NCBI RefSeq assembly: GCF_016881005.1
Contig: NZ_JACOPV010000005.1
Span: 1-64,000 of the forward strand
DNA length: 64,000 bases
Reading direction: 5' to 3'
Source of the DNA: Pseudomonas arcuscaelestis
Lineage (GTDB): Bacteria > Pseudomonadota > Gammaproteobacteria > Pseudomonadales > Pseudomonadaceae
This document shows, piece after piece, positions 60,790 through 64,000 of this stretch. The translations under genes were made by a program, and so were the position numbers. How positions within the stretch are numbered: the stretch's first letter is position 1; each line of letters opens with the position of its first letter. The notes below the pieces were generated by a model. That model was given only the letters and a program-made list of their open reading frames with translations. It was not told where the DNA came from and searched no databases.

Positions 60790-63100
60790 TCACCAGCGGT
60801 ACCCAGTGATCAATCAGGGCCAGGAGCTCTTCGCGACGGAAGGGCTTGGCCAGATAGTCATTCATGCCTGCGGCGCGGCAGCGTTCACGTTCCTCGGGCA
60901 TGGCATTGGCCGTCAGGGCGACGATTGGCAGGTTAGGCCAGCGTCCGCTCTGGCGGATTCTGCGGCTTGCTTCGTAGCCGTCCATGACCGGCATATTGCA
61001 ATCCATCAGCACCATGTCGAAAGCGGTGTACTCCAACTGCTCCAGGGCCTGGGCGCCATTGGCGGAAATATTCACTTCGCAGCCCAGCTTGGCCAGCATG
61101 CCTTTTGCCACCAATTGATTTACCGGGTTGTCTTCCACCAGCAGGATGCGGGCGCGGCGTTGGCTGTGCGAGGCGCCGTTCTGTGCGTTGGCGTGAGCAC
61201 TGTCGGTGCCATGAAGTGTGCGGCGCAGAATCTGGTACAGGGCGTTGCGTGCCAGCGGTCGCGCCAGTTGTTGTAATGGCGCCAGTTGCGCGGCCTGGTC
61301 GCTGGGCAGAAAGTTGCCATAGGCGGTTACCAGCAGAATCGGTGCGCCGATCTTTGGGCGTAGGTCGAGCAGGCTGTCAAGGTCGTCGGTAATCAACAGG
61401 TCGGGAGCGGGCTCGGCAATCGATTCGGCGTGTTCGTAGCGTCGATAGTCCAGGCTCCAGCCCGGCAACAGCATCTGCAGCAACTCGGCCAGCCCGCTGC
61501 CTGGGTTGGTGAGGATGGCGACTTTACCGTGCAGGGGGGCTGCGGGCACTGCCGGGGAGTGGCAGAGCAGAGGGAGTTCAGCGCTGAACTGGCTGCCGAA
61601 GCCGGCTTGCGAATTGATGCTCAGGCGGCCCTGCATGGCTTCGCAAAGATTGTTGGTCAGGGCCAGGCCCAGGCCGGTGCCTCCATACTGGCGGGTGATA
61701 CCTGCACCCGCCTGGATAAAGGGCTGGAAGATTCGCGCCTGGGCTTCGTGGGGAATGCCGATACCGGTGTCACAAACGTCCAGGCGGACCCCACCGGGGT
61801 GGGCGCGCAGGCGTACATCGACACGCCCAAAACGGGTGAACTTGAGCGCGTTGGAAAGCAGGTTGCTGATGATTTGCCGCACCCGGGTGGGGTCGCCCAG
61901 CACCATGGCGGGAAATTGTGGGTCGATCAGGCAAGTCAGTTCGACGCTGGGGGCTGCGTTCTGCGACAGCAAGTTGGCCGTGTCTTCAACCATGGCGCCA
62001 AGGTCGAAAGGGATGCGCTCAAGCTCCAGTTGACCAGCATCGAATTTGGACAGGTCGAGAATGTCATTGAGCAGCTCGACCAGGACCTTGCCTGAGTCGT
62101 GGGCAATCGACAACTGCTGACGCTGTTCGGCATTGAGCGGGCTGTCCAGCGACAGGGCAATCATTCCCAGCAGGCCGTTGAGCGGTGTGCGAATCTCGTG
62201 ACTCATGTTGGCCAGGAAGGCCGCTCGTGCCTGAGCCATGTCCAGGGCTCGGCGCCGCGCTGCGTCGAGTTCGTCATTGGTTTGACTCAAGCGCGCGTTG
62301 CTGGTCTTGAGCTCATTGGTGCGGGCCGAAACAGCGTCCTCCAGTTGGTTCAGGTAAGTGGTCAAGCGGTTTTCCGCATTGCGCCGTTGCTGGATTTCGG
62401 TCGCCATGCTGACAAATTGCTGGTTGGCGACTTTGACCAGTACGCCGATCTCATCCTGCTCGTGGCCGGGAGGGAAGGACAGCTTGGACTGTTCCGGTTG
62501 CCGCAAGTCGCGGTTGGCGAGGGCGCTGATGATGCGAACCAGGGGTTTGGTCAGCATGAAGTAGAACAACGCCATGAGGATCAGGGTCAGCACCAGGCTG
62601 CGAATGAAACCACTGAGCAGGGTGATCTCGGCGCGCTTGAGGAAGTGGTTGCCGAAGGCGAACGTGTCGACTTCCAGGTAGAGGGTGCCGAGGTTCTCCG
62701 TCGGCATGCTGCTCAAAAACAGCGGATGTTCGAACTGCCGGTTCTCGCCGAACAGAAAATCGCTGATAAACCGGTAACGGCTTTCTTCGCGTGGACGCTG
62801 GACGTCGGCCAGCACTGTGTCGTTGTTGTCGATCAGGCGGGCGCGGATAATCGCCGGAGATTGCAGCAGGCCACCGGCCAGTTCCTGCGCCAGCTCCGCG
62901 TCGATGTTGTAGGCGATGCGCGAGGCCGGGTTGTGACTGATTTGCAGCAGCGCCTGCATCTCACGGTTGATGGAGGCGTCTTCACTGGCATAATCGATTC
63001 CGATCTGGATGAGACTAAGCAATGTACCCAGGATGAAGCCGACCAGGACCGTCAGCCGGGCTTGCTTGAAGGACAGGCGATTGGTGAACTTGATATCCAT
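60782..63100 (-). CDS. sagS: hybrid sensor histidine kinase (SagS-like)
   Basis: A 772-residue inner-membrane kinase. A first helix (LTVLVGFILGTLLSLIQIGI, ~17-36) and second (LLSGFIRSLVLTLILMALFYFML, ~161-183) enclose a periplasmic domain; then HAMP, coiled coil, the H box with His301 (FLANMSHEIRTPLNG), ATPase, a degenerate middle receiver and a C-terminal receiver with Asp~700 in MVLMDCNMPVMDG. No Hpt domain, so an external Hpt is needed. Neighbour genes gpx, msrB, alaA and htpX match those of P. aeruginosa SagS, a surface-attachment sensor working through HptB and BfiS; the name is based on that synteny. Confidence 0.85.
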   Translation of the reverse strand: MDIKFTNRLSFKQARLTVLVGFILGTLLSLIQIGIDYASEDASINREMQALLQISHNPASRIAYNIDAELAQELAGGLLQSPAIIRARLIDNNDTVLADVQRPREESRYRFISDFLFGENRQFEHPLFLSSMPTENLGTLYLEVDTFAFGNHFLKRAEITLLSGFIRSLVLTLILMALFYFMLTKPLVRIISALANRDLRQPEQSKLSFPPGHEQDEIGVLVKVANQQFVSMATEIQQRRNAENRLTTYLNQLEDAVSARTNELKTSNARLSQTNDELDAARRRALDMAQARAAFLANMSHEIRTPLNGLLGMIALSLDSPLNAEQRQQLSIAHDSGKVLVELLNDILDLSKFDAGQLELERIPFDLGAMVEDTANLLSQNAAPSVELTCLIDPQFPAMVLGDPTRVRQIISNLLSNALKFTRFGRVDVRLRAHPGGVRLDVCDTGIGIPHEAQARIFQPFIQAGAGITRQYGGTGLGLALTNNLCEAMQGRLSINSQAGFGSQFSAELPLLCHSPAVPAAPLHGKVAILTNPGSGLAELLQMLLPGWSLDYRRYEHAESIAEPAPDLLITDDLDSLLDLRPKIGAPILLVTAYGNFLPSDQAAQLAPLQQLARPLARNALYQILRRTLHGTDSAHANAQNGASHSQRRARILLVEDNPVNQLVAKGMLAKLGCEVNISANGAQALEQLEYTAFDMVLMDCNMPVMDGYEASRRIRQSGRWPNLPIVALTANAMPEERERCRAAGMNDYLAKPFRREELLALIDHWVPLVTT

Positions 63101-63224
63101 GAGACCCGAGCCAGTTTCACATTCCGTGCGCTGCGCAAGCATAGCCGATCAGCCCCGGCAACTGGCACGTTCTGTCACACATTCAGCAATGCCGTTGACC
63201 TTGCATCTATCTTGAGGAATCGCT

Positions 63225-64000
63225 GTGGACTCTCGTTTGAATTCGTTTCTGGAGCGCGCCGAAACCGTGCTGGCCCGCCTTGAGCCTTTGTTGCCTGCAC
63301 TGCGCCAGCAGATCGACTGGAGTCAGTGCCTGGCCGCACGCTGGCAGCGTGACGGTCGCAGTGGCTACTTGCTGCCGCTGGAAGTCAGCCTCGACATGCG
63401 CCTGTCCGATCTTATTGGTGTAGACCAACAGCGGGAGCAACTGGGACGCAATACTCGCCAGTTCCTTGATGGCATGCCCGCCAACCACGCGCTGCTCTGG
63501 GGTTCGCGCGGCACCGGCAAGTCTTCGCTGGTGCGTGCCCTGTTGGCGGAGCATGCCAAGGCAGGCTTGCGTCTGATTGAAATCGAGCGCGATAACCTGG
63601 CTGACCTGCCGCGCGTCGTGGAGCAATTGAGCAAGTTGCCCCAGCGTTTTGTGCTGTTTTGCGACGACCTCTCGTTCGAGGCCGGGGAGGGCGACTACCG
63701 GGTGCTCAAGAGTGTGCTCGATGGCTCGCTGGAGCAGGCGCCTGATAACGTGCTGTTGTACGCAACCTCTAACCGCCGGCACCTGGTGCCGGAAAAGCAG
63801 AGTGATAACGAAAACTGGAAAATGATCGACGGTGAACTCCACCCCAACGAGGCGGTGGAAGACAAGATTGCCTTGTCGGACCGTTTCGGTCTGTGGCTGT
63901 CGTTCTACCCCTTCACCCAGGAGCATTTCCTCAATGTTGTCGAGCACTGGATCGGCCAGCTGGCTGCCAGCGCAGGGCTGACCTGGGAACGAAGTGAAGC
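63225..64000 (+). CDS. DUF815 family ATPase, cut by window end
   Basis: The visible 258 residues are the N-terminal part of an AAA-type ATPase of the DUF815 family. LIGVDQQREQLGRNTRQFLDG precedes the Walker A LLWGSRGTGKSSLVRALL; a Walker B-like FVLFCDDLSF and an Asn/Arg sensor region YATSNRRHLVPE follow. Function is unknown. The start is GTG at 63225 with TGAGGAATC upstream, matching MDSRLNSFLERA. It is transcribed away from the kinase gene, with 124 bp between starts. Confidence 0.88.
   Translation, partial: MDSRLNSFLERAETVLARLEPLLPALRQQIDWSQCLAARWQRDGRSGYLLPLEVSLDMRLSDLIGVDQQREQLGRNTRQFLDGMPANHALLWGSRGTGKSSLVRALLAEHAKAGLRLIEIERDNLADLPRVVEQLSKLPQRFVLFCDDLSFEAGEGDYRVLKSVLDGSLEQAPDNVLLYATSNRRHLVPEKQSDNENWKMIDGELHPNEAVEDKIALSDRFGLWLSFYPFTQEHFLNVVEHWIGQLAASAGLTWERSE

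Overview
The window is about 64 kb of a high-GC gammaproteobacterial chromosome. Gene content and order (pyrF, prmB-aroC, earP-efp, ohrR-ohr, deaD, tpm, htpX, alaA, msrB-gpx and a SagS-like hybrid kinase) point to a fluorescent Pseudomonas of the P. putida/P. fluorescens kind. Genes are dense, with short gaps, many convergent stop overlaps of 4-23 bp, and GTG/TTG starts. All names come from reading translated protein and known families; no database search was possible.

Layout. 0-4 kb is a scarred mobile-element zone: a cut IS3-family orfA, a broken 5' copy of a comEA-like gene, an IS66-family element whose large transposase has an amber stop, and a decayed IS256-family transposase. The intact comEA follows. 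4-14 kb holds DUF2897, pyrF, oxidoreductases, an MFS pump with a divergent MocR regulator, a BenE transporter, GST-like proteins, folE and an Smr protein. 14-24 kb holds a cysteine hydrolase, prmB, aroC, a catalytically degenerate acireductone dioxygenase, an ankyrin protein, a ZIP transporter and ogt. 24-36 kb holds an LTA-synthase-like enzyme, rraB, a three-gene ATP-grasp/alpha-E/transglutaminase operon with an apparent NtrC/sigma-54 control region, a cytochrome c, a glutamine amidotransferase, CorA, PlsC and tRNA-Ser(GGA). 36-43 kb has a TonB-dependent receptor, an MFS transporter, two LysR/target pairs and a Gre-family factor. 43-55 kb carries earP-efp, ohr/ohrR, more LysR regulators, a YcaQ-type glycosylase, class II DAHP synthase and a DEAD-box helicase with a structured leader. 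55-64 kb carries ygiD, tpm, a 0.99-kb repeat island, htpX, alaA, msrB, gpx, the hybrid kinase and a DUF815 ATPase cut by the window edge.

The most noteworthy points are: (1) an NtrC-like box and a sigma-54 -24/-12 promoter before the ATP-grasp/alpha-E/transglutaminase operon, whose product is unknown; (2) a full-length acireductone dioxygenase that has lost three of four metal ligands and stands without mtnB/mtnC; (3) a perfect 9-bp hairpin holding the start codon of the DEAD-box helicase; (4) the repeat island after tpm, with a seven-tract G-quadruplex motif, 0.2-kb inverted arms and a 56-bp direct repeat; (5) a comEA relic differing from the intact gene only at synonymous sites across its signal peptide.
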